This document shows, in pieces, positions 54,776 to 63,603 of a DNA stretch of 64,000 nucleotides; the stretch's first letter is position 1, and each line of letters starts with the position of its first letter. The stretch covers positions 124,001 through 188,000 of the forward strand of contig JADJBM010000030.1 of the NCBI GenBank assembly GCA_016703785.1. The letters are read 5' to 3'. A model generated the notes under the pieces. The model was not told the DNA's origin and ran no database searches. It saw only the letters and a list, made by a program, of their open reading frames with translations. The position numbers and the translations under genes were made by a program. The DNA is from Betaproteobacteria bacterium. GTDB taxonomy: Bacteria; Pseudomonadota; Gammaproteobacteria; Burkholderiales; Rhodocyclaceae.

Positions 54776-55686
54776 GACGGCCGGGGTTCTGCAGGCGGAT
54801 GACGCGACCAGACGGTCGCCACGGTCAGCCCGGCGATGATGTGCCAGATGCCCCACCACGCCGTGACGATGGCCATGCCGCCCAGCCCGTCGAAGAAGTT
54901 GAAGATGAGGATCAGGCCAAGGGCGGAGTTCTGGATGCCGACCTCGATGGACACCGCGCGACGGTCGCGTTCCGGCAGCCCGGCGAATCTGGCAGCGAAA
55001 TAGCCGGTACTCAGGGCCAGCGCATTGTGCAGGAACACGGCAAACACCACAAAGCCGACAAAGTCGATGAAGTAGCGCCAGTTCGCCGCCAGCGCGCCCA
55101 CCACGAACAGGCCGAAAACCCCAAGGGAAAATATCTTCATCGGCTTCAGTGCCCGCGCCGCGAAGCGCGGGAAACGATGGCTGACCGTCATGCCCAGGGC
55201 CATCGGCAGCCCGAGCAGCAGGAACACCGCCAGCAGCATTTCCAGCGGATCGAGCGCCACCTCTTTCAGTATCGCGCTGGTCTCGGCGTTCAGGCCGCCC
55301 CACAGCGACAGGTTCAACGGCGTCATGACGATGGCCACGGCGGTCGACACGGCTGTCATGGTGATCGACAGCGCCGCATTTCCCTTGGCGAAGTACGTGA
55401 GAAAGTTGGAGATGTTGCCGCCCGGGCAGGCCGCCACCAGCATCATGCCCAGCGCGATGCTCGGCGTCGGCTTGATCGCCAGCACCAGCAGGAAGGTGAA
55501 GGCCGGCAAGAGGATGAACTGGCCGGCGAGGCCGATCAGCACCGGCTTGGGCGTCGTCAGCACCGCCTTGAAGTCCGCCACCTTGAGGTCGAGGGCGACA
55601 CCGAACATCACCAGGCCGATGATGAAATTCAGCGCCCACAGGGATTGCGGATTGAAGTTCAGCCGGACCAGATCGATTTCGCTCAT
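54772..55686 (-). CDS. BASS-family (bile acid:sodium symporter-like) transporter
   Basis: 304 aa with nine or ten hydrophobic helices. FGVALDLKVADFKAVLTTPKPVLIGLAGQFILLPAFTFLL (in parts), AACPGGNISNFLTYFAKGNAALS and EVGIQNSALGLIL are BASS-family conserved sodium-site segments. Bacterial members carry various organic anions, so sulfonate or pyruvate-like substrates are possible. Between this gene and the TPP enzyme lie two hairpins (55707-55800). Start ATG 55686. Confidence 0.85.
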   Translation of the reverse strand: MSEIDLVRLNFNPQSLWALNFIIGLVMFGVALDLKVADFKAVLTTPKPVLIGLAGQFILLPAFTFLLVLAIKPTPSIALGMMLVAACPGGNISNFLTYFAKGNAALSITMTAVSTAVAIVMTPLNLSLWGGLNAETSAILKEVALDPLEMLLAVFLLLGLPMALGMTVSHRFPRFAARALKPMKIFSLGVFGLFVVGALAANWRYFIDFVGFVVFAVFLHNALALSTGYFAARFAGLPERDRRAVSIEVGIQNSALGLILIFNFFDGLGGMAIVTAWWGIWHIIAGLTVATVWSRHPPAEPRPS

Positions 55687-55706
55687 GATTGCTCCTTCGC
55701 AGTTCT

Positions 55707-55800
55707 CCCTCGCCCCGCTTGCGGGGAGAGGGTTGGGGTGAGGGGCAAGCGCCAGCCGGCCCTCTCCCCCTACCCCTCTCCCGCAAGCGGGAGAGGGGAG
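55707..55800. repeat. CCCTCTCCC-type intergenic palindromes
   Basis: Two hairpins (CTCGCCCCGC/GCGGGGAGAG and CCTCTCCCGC/GCGGGAGAGG) in the 118-bp gap of the operon, related to 21846-21892. They may reduce expression of downstream genes relative to xsc. Confidence 0.55.
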
Positions 55801-55804
55801 CATC

Positions 55805-57556
55805 TTAGCCCTTCGGTTCTTCGTGCATCTTCTTGAAGTGGATCAGCCCCGGCGCCCACATGTGCTTGACCGGATCGACGTCGACATGGATCACCGCGCA
55901 CTTGCCCGACTGGATCGCCCGCTGCAGCGCCGGCTTCAGCTCCTTCGGGTCGGACACGCGTTCGCCGTGGGCGCCCATGCTCTGCCCCAGCTTGTCGAAT
56001 TCGATCTCGCCGAGGTCCGCCTTGATGGTCTCGTCCGGATCGAGGTGCTTGAAGAGCATAGTCTTGAACGGCCGCAGCATGAACTGCTGGTTCATCTTCA
56101 CCATGCCCCACTGCTTGTCGCACAGCACGATATAGACCACCTGCGCCTTGTTGCGGATCGCCGTCTCGATCTCCTGCGGATGGAAGCCCATGGCGCCGTC
56201 GCCGATGATGCAGCACACCGGCATGCCCGGGCGCGCCAGCGCCGCGGCCACCGCCTGCGAAGTGCCGGCGCCGAGCATGCCGAACTTGAAGGTCGAGATC
56301 ACCGTGTTCGGCACCGTCACGTGATGGTAGAACATGGCCCAGATGGTGGCATTGCCGCCGTCGGCCACCAGTACCGAGTCGGCGGGAAACACCTCGCGAC
56401 AGGTGGCGCCGATGTGCGCCGGATGCATCGGCACCGCCATGTCGGCGAGCGCCTTGTCCCAGCCCTCGCGATCTTCCTTCATCGCCTTGCCGTAGCCGGC
56501 GACGCGGGCGCGGCGGGCTTCGAGCGCTATCTCCGCCTTGCGCCGCTCCAGTTCGTCGCCGAGCAGTTCGAGGAAGCGCTTTGCATCGGCAAGGATGGCC
56601 ACGTCGGCCGGCTTGTTCAGGCCAATCATGTCGCCATCGATGTCCACCTGGATGGTCTTCTGCTCGGACGGGTGGCGCCAGTAGGGCGGCTTGCCCCACC
56701 AGTCGGTCTCGCCGACGCGCGTGCCGATGATCAGCACCACGTCGGCGTCGTTGCGCACCTTGTGGTTGAGCTTGACGTGCGGCATGGTGATGGCCAGCGG
56801 CGAATCCTCCGTCATCAGGCCGCGCGCCGCCCAGCTGGTCGTCAGCGGCGCATGCAGCAGTTCGGCCACACGGCGCAGCGCTTCGAAGGCACCGGCATGG
56901 ATGATGCCGCTACCGGCGTGGATCATCGGCGCCTCGGCGGCGATCAGCATGTCGGCGGCGCGTGCGACCTGCTCCGCCGTCGGCGTCACCGGATCGATGT
57001 GGCGGTACTGGTGCGGCGCCCAGAAAGCGACATCGGCCTTCACCTTGCCGTTCATGATGGTTTCCGGGACATCGACGTGCACCACGCCGGGCCGGCCCTC
57101 GTAGCTCTTGCGCAGCGCCTTTCTTACCAGCTCCGGCACGCGATCGAAGGAAGATGCCGCAGCACTCCATTTCGCGATCTTGCCGATGACGCCGCTCTGG
57201 TCGAAGCACTGGTAGCTGCCGCCGCGGTCCGGATACATGATGCTCGGCCGACGCGCGCTGGTGATCGCCAGTACGCGGTTGCCATCGGCCTGCTCGACGA
57301 CCAGACCGGGTAGCAGATTGGCGACGCCGGGGCCGTTGCTGGCCATGCACACGCCGAGCTTGCCAGTCAGCCGCGCATAGGTGCCGGCCATGTGCGCCGC
57401 ACAGGATTCGTGGCGCGGCGTGACGATCTCGATTCCGAGCCGGTGCAGCGCCTCATAGAAACCGAAATACGTACCGTCGATGATGCCGAACACTTTCTCG
57501 ACGCCTTCCTTCTGCAACATGCGGGCGATAACTTCGCCCCCGCTGATTTCCGCCAT
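55805..57556 (-). CDS. Thiamine-pyrophosphate-dependent enzyme (acetolactate synthase superfamily)
   Basis: 583 aa. N-terminal domain with the catalytic Glu region (TPRHESCAAHMAGTYARL) and NGPGVANLLPGL. The C-terminal cofactor motif GDGAMGFHPQEIETAIRNKA...CDKQ replaces the usual NN end with CDKQ. It belongs to the AHAS/oxalyl-CoA decarboxylase superfamily but no exact subfamily could be assigned. It is 12 bp downstream of xsc, so it may act on the same pathway, for example decarboxylating a 2-oxo acid. Confidence 0.82.
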   Translation of the reverse strand: MAEISGGEVIARMLQKEGVEKVFGIIDGTYFGFYEALHRLGIEIVTPRHESCAAHMAGTYARLTGKLGVCMASNGPGVANLLPGLVVEQADGNRVLAITSARRPSIMYPDRGGSYQCFDQSGVIGKIAKWSAAASSFDRVPELVRKALRKSYEGRPGVVHVDVPETIMNGKVKADVAFWAPHQYRHIDPVTPTAEQVARAADMLIAAEAPMIHAGSGIIHAGAFEALRRVAELLHAPLTTSWAARGLMTEDSPLAITMPHVKLNHKVRNDADVVLIIGTRVGETDWWGKPPYWRHPSEQKTIQVDIDGDMIGLNKPADVAILADAKRFLELLGDELERRKAEIALEARRARVAGYGKAMKEDREGWDKALADMAVPMHPAHIGATCREVFPADSVLVADGGNATIWAMFYHHVTVPNTVISTFKFGMLGAGTSQAVAAALARPGMPVCCIIGDGAMGFHPQEIETAIRNKAQVVYIVLCDKQWGMVKMNQQFMLRPFKTMLFKHLDPDETIKADLGEIEFDKLGQSMGAHGERVSDPKELKPALQRAIQSGKCAVIHVDVDPVKHMWAPGLIHFKKMHEEPKG

Positions 57557-57568
57557 TTTCCTGTCTCC

Positions 57569-59341
57569 TCAGACGTAATTCTTGTACTTGTCCAGCAGCC
57601 GCACCGGCTTGGACAGCGCATCGCGGCGGAACGGGTCGCCCAGTTCGCGCGTCACCATCATCTCCAGTACGGTCGTTTTGCCATCCTTCTGCGCCGCGCA
57701 GGCGGCGGCGAGCGCCGGACCGACGTCGGCCAGCTCGTCGATCACAATGCCCTCCGCGCCCATCGAACGCGCGATGGCGGCAAAGCTCGGGCTCTCCAGA
57801 TTGGAACCGACGAAGCGGTTGCCGTAGAAATCGACCTGGTTCTTCTTTTCCGCGCCCCACTGCCTGTTGTGGAACACCACCGCCGTAACGGGAATTTTCT
57901 CGCGCACGCAGGTGAGGATCTCGCCGAAGCTCATGCCCCAGGCGCCGTCGCCCACGTACGCCACGGCCGGCCGCTCCGGCGCCGCCAGCTTGGCGCCAAT
58001 GATCGCAGGGAAGGCGTAGCCGCAATTGCCGAAGCTCATGGCCGCGAAAAAGCTGCGCGGATTTTCAAAGCGCAGGTAGCTGTTGGCCACCGAACAGATG
58101 TTGCCGATGTCTGTGGACACCATGGCGTCTGCCGGCATGGCTTTTTCCAGTTCGCGCAGCATCTGGCGCGGATGCATGGCAGGACTGTCTTTAGCAACTT
58201 CCAGGCTCCACGGGTCGCGCTCGTGGGGCCATGCGTCCAGTTCGGCCTCCCAATCCGTCTTCGCTTGCGCAATCTCCACACGGCGCTTCTTGCGGTCGGC
58301 GGCGCACGCCAGCTCTCGCGATTCAAGCCGTCGCAGCAGCGCCTCGGCAGCAGCCTTGGCGTCGGCGCACAGGCCGACGGAAATCTTCTTCACCAGACCG
58401 AGCATCTTCGCGTCGGCGTCCACCTGGATGATTTTCGCCTGCTTCGGCCAGTAATCGAGGCCGTACTGCGGCAGCGTGCCGAAGGGGCCGAGGCGCGTGC
58501 CCAGCGCCAGCACCACGTCGGCCTTGGCGATCAGCTTCATGCCGGCCTTCGAGCCCTGGTAGCCGAGCGGGCCGCATGAAAGCGGATGCGCCGCAGGGAA
58601 GGCATCGTTGTGCAGGTAGCTCGTCACTACCGGCGCATCGAGCAGTTCGGCCAGTTTTGCACACGACGCCACGCCGTCGGCCAGCACCACGCCGCCGCCG
58701 GAAACGATCACGGGAAATTTCGCCGCGGCGAGCAGCGCGGCCGCTTCGTCCAGGCTCTTCTCGCCGCCGGCGCCGCGCTCGATGCGGATCGGCGCGGCGA
58801 TCTCGTAGTCGGCCTCGCCGTAGAAATGGTCGCGCGGGATGTTGAGTTGCGTCGGCCCCATCTCCAGCAGGGCACGGTCGAAGCAGCGCGCGGCGATCTC
58901 CGCCATGCGCTTCGGGCTGCTGACATGGCCCTGGTATTTGGTAATCTTCGAGAAGATCGGCAACTGGTCGGTCTCCTGGAAACCGCCCAGTCCCATCGAC
59001 AAGCTGCCCGTCTCGGGCGTGATCACGACCACCGGGCTGTGCGCCCAGTAGGCGGCCGCCACCGCCGTGACGAAATTCGTGACGCCCGGCCCGTTCTGTG
59101 CGATGCATACGCCGTGGCGGCCGGAGACACGCGCATAGCCGTCGGCCATGTGAGCCGCGCCCTGCTCATGCACTGTGGGGATGAAACGGATGCCGGCCGC
59201 CGGGAAAATATCCAGCGCGTCCATGTAGGCCGAGCCGACGATACCGAAGATATCCCGGACGCCCTGCGCCGCCAGGGTTTCCACCAGCGCCTCGCTCGGC
59301 GTCATGCGCCGGCTGGTCGAAGTATTTTGGCTGTCCGCCAT
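57569..59341 (-). CDS. xsc: Sulfoacetaldehyde acetyltransferase
   Basis: 590 aa TPP enzyme that cleaves sulfoacetaldehyde with phosphate to acetyl phosphate and sulfite. The pattern is typical for Xsc: SEALVETLAAQGVRDIFGIVGSAYMDALDIFPAAGIRF, HEQGAAHMADGYARVSGRHGV, GGFQETDQLPIFSKITKYQGHV, PTQLNIPRDHFYG, GDGAWGMSFGEI, FHNRQWGAEKKNQVDFY and ending ELGDPFRRDALSKPVRLLDKYKNYV (quoted in parts). It starts ATG 59341, divergent from iclR. No phosphotransacetylase (pta) gene is near. Confidence 0.9.
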   Translation of the reverse strand: MADSQNTSTSRRMTPSEALVETLAAQGVRDIFGIVGSAYMDALDIFPAAGIRFIPTVHEQGAAHMADGYARVSGRHGVCIAQNGPGVTNFVTAVAAAYWAHSPVVVITPETGSLSMGLGGFQETDQLPIFSKITKYQGHVSSPKRMAEIAARCFDRALLEMGPTQLNIPRDHFYGEADYEIAAPIRIERGAGGEKSLDEAAALLAAAKFPVIVSGGGVVLADGVASCAKLAELLDAPVVTSYLHNDAFPAAHPLSCGPLGYQGSKAGMKLIAKADVVLALGTRLGPFGTLPQYGLDYWPKQAKIIQVDADAKMLGLVKKISVGLCADAKAAAEALLRRLESRELACAADRKKRRVEIAQAKTDWEAELDAWPHERDPWSLEVAKDSPAMHPRQMLRELEKAMPADAMVSTDIGNICSVANSYLRFENPRSFFAAMSFGNCGYAFPAIIGAKLAAPERPAVAYVGDGAWGMSFGEILTCVREKIPVTAVVFHNRQWGAEKKNQVDFYGNRFVGSNLESPSFAAIARSMGAEGIVIDELADVGPALAAACAAQKDGKTTVLEMMVTRELGDPFRRDALSKPVRLLDKYKNYV

Positions 59342-59380
59342 GTCGCCTCCAGATTCTTATTCTTCAACAATCATTGCACA

Positions 59381-59398
59381 TTGCCATTTTTATGGCAA
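59381..59398. promoter_or_regulatory. IclR-type operator TTGCCAT-N4-ATGGCAA
   Basis: Perfect 7-bp arms with a 4-bp gap, 34 bp upstream of iclR and 40 bp upstream of xsc, midway between the divergent genes. Likely the binding site of the IclR protein, placed to regulate both. Confidence 0.6.
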
Positions 59399-59431
59399 TA
59401 ATGAGACTGTTCATTTCATTTTTTGATAATT

Positions 59432-60202
59432 ATGCTCGACAAAGAAGACGACCAGCACGGCTCGGCCACCCTGCGCGCCATCGCCATCCTGGAAGCCATC
59501 GCCGGCGCCGACGGCCCGCTCGGACTGGTGGAACTCATGGCGGCGACCGGACTGCCCAAACCGACCGTTCACCGCATCACGGCCATGCTGATGGATGCCT
59601 CGCTGCTGCTCCGCGAGGCCGAGGGCAAGCGCTTTGGTCCCGGCCCGCGCCTGGCTTCGCTGGGGCTGGCCTCGCTCACCCACGCCGTCTGGCGTGCGCC
59701 ACGCCACGCCATCCTCAAATCGCTGGTCGGCGAAATCGGCGAAACGTGCAACCTCACCCTGCTCGACGGCACCGAGGTGGTCTATCTTGATCGCGTCGAG
59801 GCCGCCTGGCCGCTACGGCTGCATTTCCAGACCGGTTCGCGCGTGCCGGCGCATTGCAGTGCCAGCGGCAAGCTGTTGCTGGCGCTGTTGCCGACGCGCG
59901 AACGCAACCGCATCCTCGCCGCCCTGCCGTTCTCGTACCACACCGCCAGCACCATTACCCGGCGGCGCGACCTGGAGACAGCGCTCAAGCGCATCCGCAA
60001 GGATAAGTGCGCCACCGACAACGAGGAATACCTCGACGGCACGGTCTGCGTTGCGGTGCCGGTGGAAAACGGCACACGCCGCGTGCCGGCGGCGCTGGCG
60101 GTGCATGCCCCCACCTCGCGCATGACGCTGGCCCAGGCCCTGGAGTGCGTGCCGGCCCTGCGGAATGCAGCCGCCAAACTGGCCGACGCCTTCCCGGAAT
60201 AG
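59432..60202 (+). CDS. IclR-family transcriptional regulator
   Basis: 256 aa from ATG 59432. The winged helix (ATLRAIAILEAIAG, GLPKPTVHRITAMLMDASLL) is followed by the IclR effector domain (GETCNLTLLDGTEVVYLDRVEA, HCSASGKLLLALLP, CATDNEEYLDGTVCVAVPV). It is divergent from xsc across a short gap with a TTGCCAT/ATGGCAA dyad. Control of the sulfonate-type operon is inferred. Confidence 0.88.
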   Translation: MLDKEDDQHGSATLRAIAILEAIAGADGPLGLVELMAATGLPKPTVHRITAMLMDASLLLREAEGKRFGPGPRLASLGLASLTHAVWRAPRHAILKSLVGEIGETCNLTLLDGTEVVYLDRVEAAWPLRLHFQTGSRVPAHCSASGKLLLALLPTRERNRILAALPFSYHTASTITRRRDLETALKRIRKDKCATDNEEYLDGTVCVAVPVENGTRRVPAALAVHAPTSRMTLAQALECVPALRNAAAKLADAFPE

Positions 60203-60291
60203 CAGCCGCGTCATTCCTTGCGCCCGGTCAAGCCCCGCGTCGTTGCGCCGGGCATAGAATGAGCGCAGGAAGTTCACTCAAGGGGAGCATC

Positions 60292-61062
60292 ATGGGACGC
60301 GTACAAGACAAGGTCGCCCTCGTCACGGGCGCCGCGCAGGGCATCGGCCGCGCCACGGCGCTGCTGCTGGCGCGCGAAGGCGCCACGGTAGCGCTGGCAG
60401 ACAACAACACCCGCGACGGCGAGGCGGTGGCCGAACAGATCTGCGCCGGCGGCGGCAAGGCCCGCTTCTGGGCGCTCGATGTGTCGAAGGAAGCGGACGT
60501 CGCCGCCGTCATCGCCGATGTCGGCAAGGAGTTCGGCCGCCTCGACATCCTGGTGAACAACGCCGGCATCTCCGGCGCCAACGGCACCGTCGAGGAAATC
60601 ACCGAGGCCGAATGGGACAGGGTGATGAACACCAACGCCAAGAGCGTGTTCCTGTGCACCAAGCACGCCGTGCCGCTGATGCGCCGCGCCGGCGGCGGCA
60701 GCATCGTCAACCTCTCCTCGGTATACGGCATCGTCGGCTCGCACAACGTCGCCGCCTACCACGCTTCGAAGGGTGCCATCCGCATCATGAGCAAGACCGA
60801 TGCGCTGGCTTTCGCCGAAGACGGTATCCGCGTCAATTCCGTTCACCCCGGCTTCATCTGGACGCCGATGCTGGAAACCGGCGCCCAGGTACCCGGCGTG
60901 GCGCCGGAGGCGGTGCACAGCGCCATGGCCAAGCTGCACCCACTCGGCACGCTGGGCGAACCCGACGACGTCGCCTACGGCATTCTTTATCTCGCCTCGG
61001 ACGAGGCCAAGTTCGTCACCGGCTGCGAACTGGTGATCGACGGCGGGTATACGGCACGATGA
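60292..61062 (+). CDS. Short-chain dehydrogenase (cyclic/secondary alcohol or hydroxysteroid type)
   Basis: 256 aa classical SDR: VALVTGAAQGIGRATALLLAREG, NNAGISGANG, SSVYGIVGSHNVAAYHASKGA (Ser, Tyr, Lys), and the C-terminal ELVIDGGYTAR. ATG 60292 follows AGGGGAGC. It probably belongs to the same catabolic region, 89 bp downstream of iclR. Substrate not determinable. A terminator follows at 61082. Confidence 0.85.
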   Translation: MGRVQDKVALVTGAAQGIGRATALLLAREGATVALADNNTRDGEAVAEQICAGGGKARFWALDVSKEADVAAVIADVGKEFGRLDILVNNAGISGANGTVEEITEAEWDRVMNTNAKSVFLCTKHAVPLMRRAGGGSIVNLSSVYGIVGSHNVAAYHASKGAIRIMSKTDALAFAEDGIRVNSVHPGFIWTPMLETGAQVPGVAPEAVHSAMAKLHPLGTLGEPDDVAYGILYLASDEAKFVTGCELVIDGGYTAR

Positions 61063-61081
61063 CGCGCACCGCATAAGCGAA

Positions 61082-61110
61082 AAACCCGGCGCAAACCGGG
61101 TTTATTCTTT
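61082..61110 (+). terminator. Intrinsic terminator after the SDR gene
   Basis: AAACCCGG (61082-61089), 6-nt loop, CCGGGTTT (61096-61103), then TATTCTTTCT. T-rich tail is imperfect but adequate. Confidence 0.75.
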
Positions 61111-61157
61111 CTGGACTGCGGATTTCTGACCAACCGACTTCTGCCCAACCCATTGCC

Positions 61158-61180
61158 ACCGTATCCCGGAAGCTGACTTT
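61158..61180 (+). repeat. Dispersed 23-bp motif between the SDR and TerB-like genes
   Basis: ACCGT-N8-AGCTGACTTT, differing from the consensus in first base and one central base. It lies in the convergent gap. Confidence 0.75.
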
Positions 61181-61204
61181 CCCCGGACCGATACCCGGTT
61201 CCCG

Positions 61205-61696
61205 TCAATCCTTTTCAGGGCCAGCATGCGGTCGGTCGCTACCGGCGCTGTCGCGCGCGCGCAGTTTGGCCGCCAAGTAGGCGCTGTCGGACACGTGCAG
61301 CAAGGCGGCGATCTTGCGCAGGAGGTGCCGCTCGTGCGCGTCGATTACCGCGTCGGCATAGGCGACACGCCACATCAGCTCGATCACGCGCTCCTTTTGC
61401 GCCTGGGTGAAGCGCTGGTTGATCATCGACGTAAACTGGAAATAATCCGTCGCCTGACGCACTTCTTCCTCGGCAAGCCCGATCAGTTCGTCCGTTTCCT
61501 GGTCCGTCAGGCTGAATTTCGCGCGGATGGCGTGCTCGACCGCCGCACGTTCCGCTGGAGTCGCTTCGTCGTCGATGCGCATGGCTTCGACCAGCAGCGC
61601 GGCGGTGGCAAGTTCAATAGAGTGGCTGCCGTTGTCGGGCGTCGACGGCGCACCGGCGAGGTGACGGTCGAAAAAATCACGGACCCTGGAAAGCAT
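61205..61696 (-). CDS. TerB-family protein
   Basis: 163 aa helical protein. LATAALLVEAMRIDDEATPAERAAVEHAIRAKF, DELIGLAEEEVRQATDYFQFTSMIN, YADAVIDAHERHLLRKIAALLHV (in parts) are the TerB/DjlA-like helical repeats with conserved Asp/Glu positions. The name derives from tellurite-resistance operons, but solitary members have no proven role. It lies 70 bp after infA on the same strand. Confidence 0.78.
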   Translation of the reverse strand: MLSRVRDFFDRHLAGAPSTPDNGSHSIELATAALLVEAMRIDDEATPAERAAVEHAIRAKFSLTDQETDELIGLAEEEVRQATDYFQFTSMINQRFTQAQKERVIELMWRVAYADAVIDAHERHLLRKIAALLHVSDSAYLAAKLRARDSAGSDRPHAGPEKD

Positions 61697-61766
61697 CGGT
61701 ATCTCCGGGGGAAAGCCTCTCGGACTCCGTCAGGCCCGTGAAGTTTCCCGGCGGGGCGCAGCCCGG

Positions 61767-62021
61767 TCAGCGCCGGCGTTGCGGCGTAAAGGCAGGACGG
61801 CCCTCGATATGGCGGAAGCAAATCCGCCCCTTGCTCAGATCGTAGGGCGAGATTTCCAATGTGACCTTGTCACCCGCGATGATGCGGATGTGGTGCTTGC
61901 GCATCTTGCCGGCCGTATACGCCACGAGGGCGTGGCCGTTGTCGAGCGTGACGCGGAAACGGGAGTCAGGCAGCACCTCCATCACCACGCCGTTCATTTC
62001 GATGAGTTCTTCCTTGGCCAT
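61767..62021 (-). CDS. infA: Translation initiation factor IF-1, extended form
   Basis: 84 aa OB-fold protein: MAKEELIEMNGVVMEVLPDSRFRVTLDNGHALVAYTAGKMRKHHIRI then LEISPYDLSKGRICFRHIEGRPAFTPQRRR (parts). It occupies the ribosomal A site during initiation. About 12 residues longer than the canonical 72 aa, with a basic tail seen in extra IF-1 copies of betaproteobacteria, so it may be a second paralogue. It lies downstream of csp with a terminator between them. Confidence 0.88.
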   Translation of the reverse strand: MAKEELIEMNGVVMEVLPDSRFRVTLDNGHALVAYTAGKMRKHHIRIIAGDKVTLEISPYDLSKGRICFRHIEGRPAFTPQRRR

Positions 62022-62045
62022 AGCCGAATCTCCAGGAAAAAGTCG

Positions 62046-62072
62046 AAAAAATAAGCCCGGCGCAAGCCGGGC
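62046..62072 (-). terminator. Intrinsic terminator of the cold-shock gene
   Basis: Read leftward: GCCCGGC-TTGC-GCCGGGC followed by TTATTTTTT. It lies 98 bp after the csp stop and 25 bp before the infA start. Confidence 0.82.
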
Positions 62073-62169
62073 AGAACCGGTCGGGAGGCGGCTCGGGCAA
62101 TAACCCCGTGCCGTAATCCCTGAAAAAAAGGCGGCGCGGCGGAAGCGCCTTGCCGCCTGGATCGCCTGC

Positions 62170-62376
62170 TCAGTCGGCCGCGCGAATGTTCGACGCCTGC
62201 TGACCCTTGGAGCCGGTGGTGATGTCGAAACTGACCTTCTGGCCTTCCTTGAGGGTCTTGAAGCCCTGGCCCTGAATGGCGGAAAAATGGGCGAACAAAT
62301 CCTCGCCGCCTGCCTCGGGCGTAATGAAGCCAAAGCCCTTCGAATCGTTAAACCACTTCACGGTACCTGTTGCCAT
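62170..62376 (-). CDS. Cold-shock protein (CspA family)
   Basis: 68 aa single-domain nucleic-acid chaperone. RNP1 is KGFGFI and RNP2 is DLFAHF. VKWFNDSKGFGFITPEAGGEDLFAHFSAIQ (parts) is typical. An untranslated leader of about 140 nt precedes it, as in cold-regulated csp genes. Confidence 0.93.
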   Translation of the reverse strand: MATGTVKWFNDSKGFGFITPEAGGEDLFAHFSAIQGQGFKTLKEGQKVSFDITTGSKGQQASNIRAAD

Positions 62377-62523
62377 ATCTTGTATATCCTAAATAAACCA
62401 AAAAATGGGGCTTACCCCCGGGGGGCGAAGCTCAAGACGGCAGGATGGTGAAGGGAGGAATACCGCAGGACAACGGGTACTGAACCAGACAACAACGGTG
62501 CTACTTGAAGATCGCAGGTTCGC

Positions 62524-62552
62524 ACTATGCACGGTATCGTGCTGTATGGCAA
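62524..62552 (-). promoter_or_regulatory. csp promoter
   Basis: Leftward: TTGCCA (62552-62547), 17-bp spacer, CATAGT (62529-62524). Transcription would begin near 62517, leaving a leader of about 140 nt. The leader includes a GC-rich CCCCC/GGGGG hairpin near 62415-62425. The rest of 62377-62607 has no gene. Confidence 0.5.
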
Positions 62553-62607
62553 ATAAATTTACGGTTTCTCCGGGCGCCTGAACTTGCGCCGTCTGGCCGA
62601 ATCCAGC

Positions 62608-63516
62608 CTATCGCCCCGCCTTGTCGCCCCCGGGCAGCCGTTCGCGAGCAACCTGTTCCGCGCGGTCGGCGTTGCCGTGCAACAACCGCAGCAGCACCGG
62701 ATCGCTGGCGCGGGGATGCTCCGCCACGAGCAGGCGGATTTCCGCCGAGCTGCTCGATGCCAGCACTTCCAGCGCGGTGGGCGGCGCATTGCGATTGCGC
62801 GCCACCGCCAGGCGCACGCGCTCCTCGCGGTCGAAGGCAAGGCGGCTGAGCGCTTCGTCGCTGAGGCGCAATACGCCCGCTACGGCTTCGCGCACCGCCG
62901 GGTGCCGATCCCCTGCCATGCGTTCCAGCAGCTCCTGGGGCAGATCGGCGCGACGCGCCAGCGTCGCGCGCACGGCGGGATCGGGATCGCGCAGCAGCAG
63001 CGCAAAGCCTTCCGCCGTGAGCAGACCGCGTTCTGCGGCAGCGCGGCGCGTGGCTGCATCGGCTTCGTTCAATTCATCCGCGGAACGCAACGGCGTGCAA
63101 GCCATGCCCGGGGGACAACTGCCGCCGTGCGCGGCCGGCGAAGCAGCCTGTTCCTGCAACACCCGCTGCACTCCGGTAGTTTCCGCGTACTGCAGCAACC
63201 CCGCCGCCGCAAAAGTCAGCAGCACCACGACGCCGTGCCCGCGCGCACCGAGCCCGGCCGCGTCCGTCGAGGCGCTGAACTGCCCCGCGACCAGGCCGAC
63301 CAGTCCGCGCATCAGCCAGAACACGAGTTGTGCCACGACAAAGGCGGCGAGAAAATAGATCGGCAGCACGGCAAGCAGGCGTCCTCCGATGCTGCCCCCG
63401 GTCAGGCCGAGCACATGGACGACATTCGCCAGCCCGATTACGGCGGAAACGGCCAGCGAAGCGATGATGCTGACCGACAGCGGCCAGGCGTCTGACAGGG
63501 GCGGTTTGCCTTCCAT
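62608..63516 (-). CDS. Membrane protein with C-terminal HEAT/leucine-rich-variant repeats
   Basis: 302 aa. Three or four hydrophobic helices in the first 115 residues (SVSIIASLAVSAVIGLANVVHVL, LAVLPIYFLAAFVVAQLVFWLM, VVVLLTFAAAGLLQY). Then repeats such as LLRDPDPAVRATLARRADLPQELLERMAGDRHPAVREAVA (given in parts), typical of HEAT-like or LRV repeats that bind other proteins. Function unknown. The dispersed motif at 63212-63234 reads Val-Val-Val-Leu-Leu-Thr-Phe here. Confidence 0.75.
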   Translation of the reverse strand: MEGKPPLSDAWPLSVSIIASLAVSAVIGLANVVHVLGLTGGSIGGRLLAVLPIYFLAAFVVAQLVFWLMRGLVGLVAGQFSASTDAAGLGARGHGVVVLLTFAAAGLLQYAETTGVQRVLQEQAASPAAHGGSCPPGMACTPLRSADELNEADAATRRAAAERGLLTAEGFALLLRDPDPAVRATLARRADLPQELLERMAGDRHPAVREAVAGVLRLSDEALSRLAFDREERVRLAVARNRNAPPTALEVLASSSSAEIRLLVAEHPRASDPVLLRLLHGNADRAEQVARERLPGGDKAGR

Positions 63517-63603
63517 GCTGGATCATGTTGAGAGGAAGGAACCATTATACTTTCGGCTTCTTCTCCCAACGGCTGCCCGGATCAGGCGGCGAAAGGTGAA
63601 TCG

